Assembly: GCA_934667465.1 (NCBI GenBank)
Contig: CAKUMG010000087.1
Span: forward strand, 1 to 11,930
Direction: 5' to 3'
From: an uncultured Actinoplanes sp.
GTDB lineage: Bacteria > Actinomycetota > Actinomycetes > Mycobacteriales > Micromonosporaceae
Length of the DNA stretch: 11,930 nt
Shown here: positions 1 through 6,008 of the stretch, piece by piece
Position numbering within the stretch: the first letter of the stretch is position 1
Layout: the number at the start of each line of letters is the position of its first letter
The notes under the pieces: generated by a model
Told to the model about the DNA's origin: nothing
The model's input: the letters and a program-made list of their open reading frames with translations, nothing else
Database searches by the model: none
Made by a program: the position numbers and the translations under genes

Positions 1-894
1 GTCCTGGCCGGCCTCGACGGCACCCCCGACCTGCCCGGCGAGCTCCGCCGCCGCCTCCTCGCCCGCCGCGCCGACCTGGCCCGCATGGGCATCCCCACCA
101 CCCCCGCACCCGGCCCCGCCCCGGCGTCGGGTGCGCGCAAGACCGCCGCTCCGGCGTCCGGCGCGCGTGAGACCGCCGCTCCGGCGTCCGGCGCGCGTGA
201 GACCACCGCTCCGGCGTCCGGCGCGCGTGAGACCACCGGTGCGCACGGGATTGCCGACCCGGTCGCGGGGGACTGGCTGGCCGATCCCGATCACTGGGCG
301 GCCCTGCGCGTACGGCTGGCCGAGGAAGTGACCCGCCACGCGCGCGAGAATCCCCTCGACCCGGGCGCGCCCCTCGAAGCGCTCCGGCACCGCCTCGGCC
401 TGCCCGACCGGGCGCTCGTCGAGGCGCTCGTCGCACCGCCGCTGACCGTACGCGCGGGCCGGGTTTCCGCAGGGGACCCGTCGGTCCCGGCCGGGCTGGC
501 CGCGCTCGTGGAGAAGGCGCTCACCGGCCCCTTCACGGCGCCCGAGGCGAACGAGCTGACCGCGCTCGGCCTGGGCCCGAAGCAGCTCGCCGCCGCCGTC
601 CGGGCCGGGCTGCTGATCCAGATCGCGCCCGGCGTCGTCCTGCGCCCCGGGGCTCCCGCCGAGGCCGCCGCTGTGCTCGCCGGTCTGCCGCAACCGTTCA
701 CGCTCAGCGAGGCCCGCCGCGCCCTGGACACGACCCGCCGCGTCGCCGTCCCGCTGCTCGGCCACCTCGACGCCACCGGCGCCACCCGCCGCCTCCCCGA
801 CGACCGCCGCGAGTCCACAGCCGACGCCCCCGAGCTCGGCGACGGCCGCGGGCCCGGCGACGGCCGCGGGCCCGGCGACGGCCGCGGGCCCTGA
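1..894 (+). CDS. selB: Selenocysteine-specific elongation factor SelB, C-terminal part (5' end outside window)
   Basis: SelB is the specialised GTPase that brings Sec-tRNA to the ribosome at UGA codons. Its C-terminal winged-helix domains bind the SECIS hairpin of the mRNA. The frame is open from base 1, so the GTPase and the first part of the tail lie outside the window. Visible are winged-helix segments, notably the last one (nt 697-810) with FTLSEARRALDTTRRVAVPL followed by a GATRRLPDDRR block. This is the typical end of SelB, where it reads like RxALxTxRRxAxPLLxxLDxxGxTRRxxDxR. Two low-complexity insertions are odd: a four-copy decapeptide repeat (nt 121-240) and a three-copy GDGRGP tail after the last domain (nt 838-891). 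The gene converges on the tetR gene with 40 bases between stops. Assignment rests on the C-terminal domains only. No selenoprotein gene was recognised in this window. Confidence 0.85.
   Translation, partial: VLAGLDGTPDLPGELRRRLLARRADLARMGIPTTPAPGPAPASGARKTAAPASGARETAAPASGARETTAPASGARETTGAHGIADPVAGDWLADPDHWAALRVRLAEEVTRHARENPLDPGAPLEALRHRLGLPDRALVEALVAPPLTVRAGRVSAGDPSVPAGLAALVEKALTGPFTAPEANELTALGLGPKQLAAAVRAGLLIQIAPGVVLRPGAPAEAAAVLAGLPQPFTLSEARRALDTTRRVAVPLLGHLDATGATRRLPDDRRESTADAPELGDGRGPGDGRGPGDGRGP
121..240 (+). repeat. Four-copy 30-bp in-frame tandem repeat inside selB
   Basis: Units are 121-150, 151-180, 181-210 and 211-240. Units 2 to 4 share CCGGCGTCCGGCGCGCGTGA and differ only in a few bases near their ends; unit 1 is more diverged. 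Each encodes a PASGARET(A/T)A-like decapeptide, so copy-number change keeps the reading frame. The stretch forms a probably disordered linker between SelB winged-helix domains. Confidence 0.9.
838..891 (+). repeat. Three-copy 18-bp tandem repeat at the selB 3' end
   Basis: Three identical copies of GGCGACGGCCGCGGGCCC (838-855, 856-873, 874-891) encode GDGRGP x3 immediately before the TGA stop. The repeat lies after the last recognisable SelB domain, so it is likely a slippage-generated tail. Confidence 0.9.
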
Positions 895-910
895 AAGAGC
901 CGGGGGCCCG
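885..910. terminator. Possible hairpin terminator at the selB/tetR convergent junction
   Basis: CGGGCCC at 885-891 pairs with GGGCCCG at 904-910, with a 12-base loop containing the selB stop codon. There is no U-tract on the selB side, which is common in high-GC actinobacteria. It would serve both converging genes. The stem is short and lies in repetitive GC sequence, so it is weakly supported. Confidence 0.35.
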
Positions 911-934
911 GAAAAGAGCCGCGGGCACCAGGGG

Positions 935-1459
935 TCACGCGCGGAAGAGGCCGTCCAGGGTGAACTCGATGAGCCGCCCGGCGGCCGCGGCCCCCACCTC
1001 GTGCACCATCCCGAAGACCAGCAGGATGTCCGCGGGCGTCAGGTCCGGCCGGACCGTGCCACCCTCCAGCGCCCGCCGCACCGGCACCGCGAACACCGCC
1101 GCGAGCCGCTGCTCGAACCGGCGCCGCGTGGCCGGATCGAGCCCGTGCGCCAGCTCGGCGAGGGGCCGCATCGTGACCTGCCGGCGCAGCGCCTCGTGGA
1201 CCAGGGGACGCAGCGGCGCGCCGTCGCGCGCGCACGTGGCGAGCGCGGCGAGGTGGTGGTCGATGACGGCGGCCGTGAGGGCGTACCTGTCGGGGAAGTG
1301 CCGGTAGAGCGTCGCCTGGCCGATCCCCGCCCGCCGCGCGACCTCGGCCATCAGCGCGGCGGAACCGGTGCCGCTCAGCACGGCGCCGGCGGCCTCCACG
1401 ATGGCCGTCCGGTTGCGCCGCGCGTCGCGGCGGAGGGTGGCCGGGGTGCCGTAGAGCAT
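935..1459 (-). CDS. TetR/AcrR-family transcriptional repressor
   Basis: A 174-residue protein of normal TetR length. The N-terminal helix-turn-helix covers about residues 16-62, with the hallmark EVARRAGIGQATLYRHFPDR (residues 39-58) giving the recognition helix. The rest is a helical ligand-binding and dimerisation domain without a family-specific motif that I can name. The start ATG (1457-1459) has a good GAGGAG ribosome site (1468-1473) eight bases upstream, which decides the start. The gene is divergent from the secreted hydrolase at 1575 and shares with it a 115-bp gap that holds a perfect 18-bp palindrome. By the usual logic of the family it represses itself and probably the hydrolase, and is released by a small ligand. 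The ligand cannot be read from the sequence. Confidence 0.93.
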   Translation of the reverse strand: MLYGTPATLRRDARRNRTAIVEAAGAVLSGTGSAALMAEVARRAGIGQATLYRHFPDRYALTAAVIDHHLAALATCARDGAPLRPLVHEALRRQVTMRPLAELAHGLDPATRRRFEQRLAAVFAVPVRRALEGGTVRPDLTPADILLVFGMVHEVGAAAAGRLIEFTLDGLFRA

Positions 1460-1467
1460 CGGGCACG

Positions 1468-1473
1468 CTCCTC
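1468..1473 (-). promoter_or_regulatory. Ribosome binding site of the tetR gene
   Basis: GAGGAG on the minus strand lies eight bases before the ATG at 1459 and supports that start. Confidence 0.7.
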
Positions 1474-1486
1474 GGGTCGGCCACCC

Positions 1487-1515
1487 ACGTTACCGGCCGG
1501 TAACGAGAATGTCAT
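1487..1515 (-). promoter_or_regulatory. Predicted sigma70-type promoter of the tetR gene
   Basis: On the minus strand, ATGACA (1515-1510, five of six matches to TTGACA) is followed after 17 bases by TAACGT (1492-1487, fits TAnnnT). Transcription would start near 1480, about 20 bases before the ATG. The palindromic operator at 1488-1505 covers the spacer and the -10 hexamer, so a bound repressor would block this promoter. Predicted from sequence only. Confidence 0.5.
1488..1505. promoter_or_regulatory. TetR-type operator palindrome
   Basis: CGTTACCGGCCGGTAACG is a perfect 18-bp palindrome in the divergent gap between the TetR gene and the hydrolase. Size, TTAC...GTAA arms and location match what TetR-family repressors bind. 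It overlaps the predicted tetR -10 box and lies upstream of the likely hydrolase promoter, so it could control both genes. Confidence 0.75.
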
Positions 1516-1519
1516 CATC

Positions 1520-1548
1520 TTCAATCCCTCGGTATCGGGGCCTACGCT
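1520..1548 (+). promoter_or_regulatory. Weak candidate promoter of the hydrolase gene
   Basis: TTCAAT (1520-1525) and TACGCT (1543-1548) are separated by 17 bases, and the -10 fits TAnnnT. The -35 is poor. If real, the operator at 1488-1505 would lie just upstream of it. Confidence 0.3.
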
Positions 1549-1574
1549 GCCGCCACCTTCCACGTCAGGAGTGC

Positions 1575-3140
1575 ATGGTGATACGCCGCCCCGCTGTCCT
1601 GCTCGCCCTGATCCTCACGCTGCTGCTGCCCCTCACCGCCGCGCCCGCGATGGCATCCGGCGCCGCTGCGCAGGCGATCCGGGTCGTCGACATCCCGGCC
1701 GGCGACGTCGTCCTCAAGGGCAACGTCGCCGAGCCCGGTACCCCCGGCCCGCACCCCGCCGTGATCATGCCGTCCAGCTGGGGCCTCAACGACCTCGAGT
1801 ACCTCGCCCAGGCCCGCGCCCTCGCCACCCGCGGCTACGTCGTCGTCTCGTACACCCCGCGCGGCTGGTGGCTGTCCGGCGGCCGGATCGACACCGCCGG
1901 CCCGCGCGACCTGGCGGATCTGTCCGGCGTCATCGACTGGACACTGGCCAACACCGCCGCGGACCCGGCCCGCATCGGCGCGGCGGGCGTCTCCTACGGC
2001 GCGGGCATCAGCCTGCTGGGCGCCGGCACCGATCCCCGGATCCGGGCGGTCGGCGTGCTGAGCGGCTGGACGGATCTCGCCGATTCCCTGTACGCCGATC
2101 AGACGCGCCATCGCCAGGCCGCCGACCTGCTCGGCCTGGCGGCCAGGACCCTCGGGCGGCCCGGCCCGGAGCTCGCCGGCCGGCTCGACGACTTCGCCGC
2201 CGGCCGCGACCTGCCCGGGGTCGTCGCCTGGGCCGGGGATCGTTCCGCCGCGCGGCACGTGGCCGCCATCAACGCGAACCGCCCGGCCGTCCTGATCGCG
2301 AACGCCTGGGGCGACTCGTTCTTCCCGCCCGCGCAGCTCGGCGAGTTCTACGAGCGCCTGATCGGCCCGAAGCGCCTCGAACTGCGCCCCGGCGACCACG
2401 CGATCGCTGAGCTCACCGGCCTGCTGGGGCTCGGCAACGAGGTGTGGGCGAGCCTGTACCGCTGGTTCGACGAGCACCTCGCCGGCCGCGACACGGGCAT
2501 CTCCGCCGAGCCGCCCGTGCAGATCCGGCCGCTCAACGCCCCGGCCGAGGGATACGCCTCCTGGCAAGCCCTCACCGGTACGCCGCGCCGCCACGCGCTG
2601 GGCGCCATCCGAGCCCTGGACGGTACCGGCCTGCTCGGCGGGGCGCCGGGCACCGGCTGGGCCAAGACGCTGCCCGCCGACCGGGACACCGTGGCCAACG
2701 GTGGCCTGGTCCTGCTCACCAACGGGGCCGCCGCGTTCACCGGCCGCCGTCCGTCGATCTGGCTGCCGGCCGTCAACCGCGCCCGGGCCGGGGTGTGGGC
2801 GGCGGAACGCCCGGCCACCGTCCAGCGCCTGCGCGGCGCGCCGCGGCTGCATCTCGAGCTGACGGGTACGCAGTCCCGCGGCACCCTGGTCGCCTACCTC
2901 TACGACCTCGACCGGGCCGGCACCGCGACCCTGATCACGCACGCCCCGGCGAGCTGGCTCGACGGCGGCGGCACCCGCACCCTCGACGTCGACCTGTGGC
3001 CCACCGCCTACGACCTGCCGGCCGGCCACTCGCTGACCCTGGTCGTGGACACGACCGACCCGCTCTACTACGACGAGAACGATCCCGGCCGCACGATCAC
3101 CATCGCCGCCGGCTCCACCCTGGACGTCCCGCTCCGCTGA
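1575..3140 (+). CDS. Secreted alpha/beta hydrolase, CocE/NonD or X-Pro dipeptidyl-peptidase (S15) type
   Basis: A 521-residue protein that probably hydrolyses an ester or amide outside the membrane. An N-terminal signal peptide is visible: two arginines at residues 4-5, a hydrophobic run of leucines, and a likely cleavage near APAMA-SG (about residue 27). The alpha/beta-hydrolase domain follows (about 40-305) with the nucleophile elbow GVSYG (Ser140), an acid candidate in NAWGDSFF (Asp247) and the histidine in PGDHAI (His275). These are spaced as in a catalytic triad. The C-terminal 200 residues resemble the jelly-roll PepX_C domain of CocE/S15 enzymes. Start choice: AGGAG (1567-1571) lies only three bases before ATG 1575 and six before the in-frame GTG 1578, so either may be used. 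It is divergent from, and likely controlled by, the TetR gene. The substrate is unknown. Confidence 0.85.
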   Translation: MVIRRPAVLLALILTLLLPLTAAPAMASGAAAQAIRVVDIPAGDVVLKGNVAEPGTPGPHPAVIMPSSWGLNDLEYLAQARALATRGYVVVSYTPRGWWLSGGRIDTAGPRDLADLSGVIDWTLANTAADPARIGAAGVSYGAGISLLGAGTDPRIRAVGVLSGWTDLADSLYADQTRHRQAADLLGLAARTLGRPGPELAGRLDDFAAGRDLPGVVAWAGDRSAARHVAAINANRPAVLIANAWGDSFFPPAQLGEFYERLIGPKRLELRPGDHAIAELTGLLGLGNEVWASLYRWFDEHLAGRDTGISAEPPVQIRPLNAPAEGYASWQALTGTPRRHALGAIRALDGTGLLGGAPGTGWAKTLPADRDTVANGGLVLLTNGAAAFTGRRPSIWLPAVNRARAGVWAAERPATVQRLRGAPRLHLELTGTQSRGTLVAYLYDLDRAGTATLITHAPASWLDGGGTRTLDVDLWPTAYDLPAGHSLTLVVDTTDPLYYDENDPGRTITIAAGSTLDVPLR

Positions 3141-3146
3141 CCCCCG

Positions 3147-3178
3147 CCCGCGCCGGTCGCCCCTGCGGCCGGCGCGGG
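3147..3178. terminator. Hairpin terminator between convergent genes
   Basis: CCCGCGCCGG (3147-3156) and CCGGCGCGGG (3169-3178) form a perfect 10-bp stem with a 12-base loop. It lies between the hydrolase stop (3140) and the oxidoreductase stop (3190), seven bases after the former. There is no U-run in either direction next to the stem on the correct side, so this would be a U-less bidirectional terminator. Confidence 0.7.
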
Positions 3179-3189
3179 AAAAACCGAGA

Positions 3190-4071
3190 TCAGCTGTTCA
3201 GTGCGGCCAGCGCCGCCCGGGCCTGCCCGAGCCGGTCCGGTCCGATGGGCCGCAGCACGACGGTGTCCACGCCCGCCTTGCGCAGCTCCTCGATCCGCCC
3301 GGCGATGCCCTCCGCGGGCCCCACGATCCCGTACAGCTCGTCCGGCGTGGTCCCGAGCCACTGCGCCTGCCCCGCGAGCGTCTCCGCCACCCCCGCCGCG
3401 GACCCGTCCCCGATGTGCAGGACCGCGAACACGACGACCTCGTGCACCGGCCGGTCACCCGCCGCCCGCCCGCGATCGATCGCCGCGCGCGCCTGCTCGA
3501 TGCGCTCCGGCCCGAACCCCTCGGGCAGGATCGTGCCGTCGGCGACCCGCCCGGACAGCTCGAGCGAGCGCGGCCCGATTACCCCGGTGACGAGCGCCGG
3601 GGGAGCGGCGGGCGGGAACTCCAGCCGTACGCCGTCGATCGTGACCTCGCGCCCGTGCAGCGTGACCGTGTCGCCGGCCAGCAGCCCCCGGGTCGCCTCC
3701 AGGGTCTCCCCGAGGCGCGCGAGCTTGGCGGCCGGTTCCGCGCCGACCTGCCGCATCCACTCGATGACCCCGTGCCCGAGCCCCGCCACCAGCCGCCCCG
3801 GGTGGACCCGGGCGAGCGTGGCCAGCTCCATCGCGAGCAGCGCCGGGTTGCGCAGCGGCACGGGCAGGATCCCGATCCCGACCCGGATCCGCTCGGTGGC
3901 CGCCAGCACGAGCGCCGCCGAGCTGACCGATCCGGCCCAGCCCAGATCCTCCACGAGCCACAGATCGTCCGCGCCGCCCTCCTCGGCCGCGCGCGCGAAC
4001 TCGACGAGCTCCTCGGGCGGGAGCGCGTGATCGAACATGATGCCGACGCGGGGCCGTTCCGTGGTGGACAT
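3190..4071 (-). CDS. LLM-class (luciferase-like) flavin- or F420-dependent oxidoreductase
   Basis: A 293-residue protein of the bacterial luciferase-like TIM-barrel superfamily, typical in length for the actinobacterial subgroup that often uses F420. Features seen: the first strand RVGIMFDHALPP, the segment IGILPVPLRNPALLAMELAT with LARVHPGRLVAGLGHG (about residues 67-101), which is the conserved core of the family, and RSLELSGRVADGTILPEGFG (about 168-187). The substrate cannot be deduced, nor whether FMN or F420 is used. ATG 4071 is chosen because the family domain begins a few residues later. No Shine-Dalgarno precedes it, but a TATCGT box (4083-4078) ends six bases upstream, which suits a leaderless transcript. 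The gene is divergent from the RibD-like reductase at 4166 with a 94-bp gap. Confidence 0.88.
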   Translation of the reverse strand: MSTTERPRVGIMFDHALPPEELVEFARAAEEGGADDLWLVEDLGWAGSVSSAALVLAATERIRVGIGILPVPLRNPALLAMELATLARVHPGRLVAGLGHGVIEWMRQVGAEPAAKLARLGETLEATRGLLAGDTVTLHGREVTIDGVRLEFPPAAPPALVTGVIGPRSLELSGRVADGTILPEGFGPERIEQARAAIDRGRAAGDRPVHEVVVFAVLHIGDGSAAGVAETLAGQAQWLGTTPDELYGIVGPAEGIAGRIEELRKAGVDTVVLRPIGPDRLGQARAALAALNS

Positions 4072-4077
4072 CGCCCG

Positions 4078-4083
4078 ACGATA
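4078..4083 (-). promoter_or_regulatory. Candidate -10 box for a leaderless oxidoreductase transcript
   Basis: TATCGT on the minus strand fits TAnnnT and ends six bases before the ATG at 4071, so transcription would begin at or next to the start codon. No good -35 is visible, and no ribosome site precedes the gene. Confidence 0.35.
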
Positions 4084-4165
4084 ACCGACGATCGCCGGCC
4101 GTACGCCGGAGGCCGCGGGCGTGACGTGAGAACCTCGACGAAAGCAGTTGCCACTGGGAGGTCCC

Positions 4166-4747
4166 GTGTCCGGCCGGTTCGTGTACTGGATGAACGTGTC
4201 CCTCGACCTGCGAATCGAGCACGCCCCGGGCGAGGAGGGCGGCGGCACCTGGATGCGCATCGGCGAGCCGCTGCACCGCGAGTTCAACGCGCGTGCCCGC
4301 GCTCTGGCGCTGATGGTCCAGGGCCGCGCCGTCTACGAGACGATGGAAAAGTTCTGGCCCGCCGCCCGCCACGACGCGTCGATGCCGGGCTACCTCCGCG
4401 AGTACGGCGACATCTGGGCCACGATCCCGAAGATCCTCGTCTCCCGCACCCGCACCACCGCCGACCACAACACCCAGATCATCGGCGGCGACGATGCCAT
4501 CGCCCAGCTCGCCACCCTGCGCGCCGAGACCGACGGCGACATCGGCGTCGGCGGCGCCACCCTCGCCACCCAGCTCCTGCACGCCGGCCTGCTCGACGAG
4601 CTGCTGCTCTTCGCCCACCCGGTCGTCCTCGGCGCGGGCCGCCCGCTGTTCGACGCCCCCACCGAACCGGTCCAGCTGGATCTGCTCGAACAGCGGGCCT
4701 TCGACGAGGGCGTCACGATGCACCGCTACGCCGTCCGCCCCGCCTGA
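4166..4747 (+). CDS. Dihydrofolate reductase / RibD C-terminal family protein
   Basis: A 193-residue single-domain protein of the RibD_C/DHFR-like fold, expected to be an NAD(P)H-dependent reductase of unknown substrate. Seen: the N-terminal strand YWMNVSLDLRIE; GRAVYETMEKFWP, which matches the GRxTYExM motif; ILVSRT; and the C-terminal signature IGVGGATLATQLLHAGLLDE with HPVVLGAGRPLF, the nucleotide-binding and last-strand region. The Leu-Arg after SLD, where most relatives have SLDG, is a small deviation. GTG 4166 is chosen because GGGAGG (4156-4161) lies four bases upstream; an in-frame TTG at 4148 precedes that ribosome site and is less likely. The gene is divergent from the LLM oxidoreductase, possibly a redox pair. 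Its last 22 bases overlap the 3' end of the convergent propeller gene. Confidence 0.85.
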   Translation: MSGRFVYWMNVSLDLRIEHAPGEEGGGTWMRIGEPLHREFNARARALALMVQGRAVYETMEKFWPAARHDASMPGYLREYGDIWATIPKILVSRTRTTADHNTQIIGGDDAIAQLATLRAETDGDIGVGGATLATQLLHAGLLDELLLFAHPVVLGAGRPLFDAPTEPVQLDLLEQRAFDEGVTMHRYAVRPA

Positions 4748-5973
4748 CTCTCGCGGAGGTCGACGGGGTTGCCGTGGAGGTTGCCGTCGCCGCAGGGCCA
4801 GGGACCGGAGTCGAGGTCCGCCAGGCCGGTGTCGCGGAAGCTGTGCAGTTCGTCGTGCACGCTGAAGAGGACGCGGCCCTCTCCGGCGAGCAGGATCCGG
4901 CTCAGCACGGCGCGGTCGTCGTTGCGGGCGAACAGCGTCCGGGCCCGGAGGCCGGGGTCGACGGCCGTGAGCTCACCGTCGCGCCAGAAGACCGTCGTCC
5001 CGTCGGCGTCCCTCGCGGGCCAGGTGGTGTAGTACCCGCTCAGCGGCGGCCCGTCGTCCAGCGACCCGCCGGGGTGCAGGACCCGGAAGCGCGAGCGTGA
5101 CGGAAGGACGTTCTCCGCCTCGGGCCCGCTGATGACGCCGTACCGGTCGACGAGCATCATGCCGTGGCTGGGCCACGTCTGCCATGGCTGCCCGTCCGGG
5201 TCGTAGCGCGTCGTCGTGAATGCGCCGTAGCCCTGCTGCCCCACTAGGAAGGACCCGGGGCCGGCTATCGCCTTGTGCCGGTACGGGCCGGGCGGGGTGG
5301 TGGCGACGATCCGGCCGGTCGCAGTGTCGAGGATGGTGCAGACCCCGATGCCGCTGCCACCGTCGCTGATCGTGGCCAGGATCCGGGTGCCGGAGACCAG
5401 CAGCGGCTCTGAACGACCGACCTCCAGGGTCCGTGGCTGCCACGCCTGCTTCGGGCGGGTCTGCCAGCCGGTGTGGGTGCCCGCTTCGACGACGCCCGGG
5501 AAGGAGAGGTCGCCGAGCGGCACCGGCGTGGACCAGACGGTGCCGCCGGTCAGCGTGTGCCGGGCCACCCGCGGAACCAGCCCGGCCGGCACCACGGCCG
5601 GACGATCGGCGGGGAGCCAGATCGCGCAGAAGCCGTCGGGGAGCACGACGAAGGCACCGAGGTGTTCGTGCGCCTCGTGGCCGGGGACGACCGAGCGCAG
5701 GACCCGCCCGTCGCCGGGGTCCACTTCGCTCAAGGTGTGCCCGCCGGGGCCGCGGTGTGCCAGCCAGACCGTGCCCGCCGGCGTGACCCGTGGCGGTCCG
5801 GGGTGTCCCGCGAACGTGCGCTGCCAGATCACCCCGCCCGCGGGATCGAGCGCGGTCAGCGCCGTGGCGTCGAGGTCACGCCCCTGGTAGCTGGTCGCGA
5901 AGACCGGTTCGCCCGGTCCGGCGGTGGCGAGTCCCCAGACCTGTCCCGGCAGGATCACGCGATGCGGGTTCAT
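4726..5973 (-). CDS. Beta-propeller (PQQ-like/WD-like repeat) protein of unknown function
   Basis: A 415-residue protein built from repeating beta-blade units. Segments such as ALDPAGGVIWQRTF (about 41-54), EVDPGDGRVLRSV (83-95), ILDTATGRIVATT (214-226), RYDPDGQPWQTW (256-267) and AVDPGLRARTLF (337-348) share the D-x-x-G-x-hydrophobic pattern of PQQ-like propeller blades. No signal peptide or membrane helix is visible, so it is probably cytoplasmic. Catalytic residues cannot be named, and a binding or scaffold role is as likely as an enzymatic one. It starts 35 bases after the photoproduct-lyase stop on the same strand and is probably the last gene of that operon. No Shine-Dalgarno precedes ATG 5973. 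Its TAG stop (4726-4728) lies inside the convergent RibD-like gene, giving a 22-bp tail-to-tail overlap. Confidence 0.75.
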   Translation of the reverse strand: MNPHRVILPGQVWGLATAGPGEPVFATSYQGRDLDATALTALDPAGGVIWQRTFAGHPGPPRVTPAGTVWLAHRGPGGHTLSEVDPGDGRVLRSVVPGHEAHEHLGAFVVLPDGFCAIWLPADRPAVVPAGLVPRVARHTLTGGTVWSTPVPLGDLSFPGVVEAGTHTGWQTRPKQAWQPRTLEVGRSEPLLVSGTRILATISDGGSGIGVCTILDTATGRIVATTPPGPYRHKAIAGPGSFLVGQQGYGAFTTTRYDPDGQPWQTWPSHGMMLVDRYGVISGPEAENVLPSRSRFRVLHPGGSLDDGPPLSGYYTTWPARDADGTTVFWRDGELTAVDPGLRARTLFARNDDRAVLSRILLAGEGRVLFSVHDELHSFRDTGLADLDSGPWPCGDGNLHGNPVDLRESQAGRTA

Positions 5974-6008
5974 GGGACGCGATCATGCCGGACGCGCGCA
6001 AGCCTGTG

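Noticed and set aside
893..926. Imperfect direct repeat (GAAAGAGCCGGGGGC / AAAAGAGCCGCGGGC) after selB
   Set aside because: Short, in low-complexity GC-rich sequence next to the 18-bp repeats; most likely slippage debris without function.
1542..3029. Long antisense open frame over the hydrolase gene, and similar long overlapping frames at 2444-4030, 3415-5100, 5790-7571 and 7193-8557
   Set aside because: Each overlaps a gene with clear family motifs, and the products are Arg/Pro/Gly/Ala-rich without recognisable domains, as expected for shadow frames in high-GC DNA.
4095..4109. CCGGC-n5-GCCGG inverted repeat in the oxidoreductase/reductase divergent gap as an operator
   Set aside because: Five-bp GC arms are expected by chance in DNA of this composition, and no regulator gene is adjacent.
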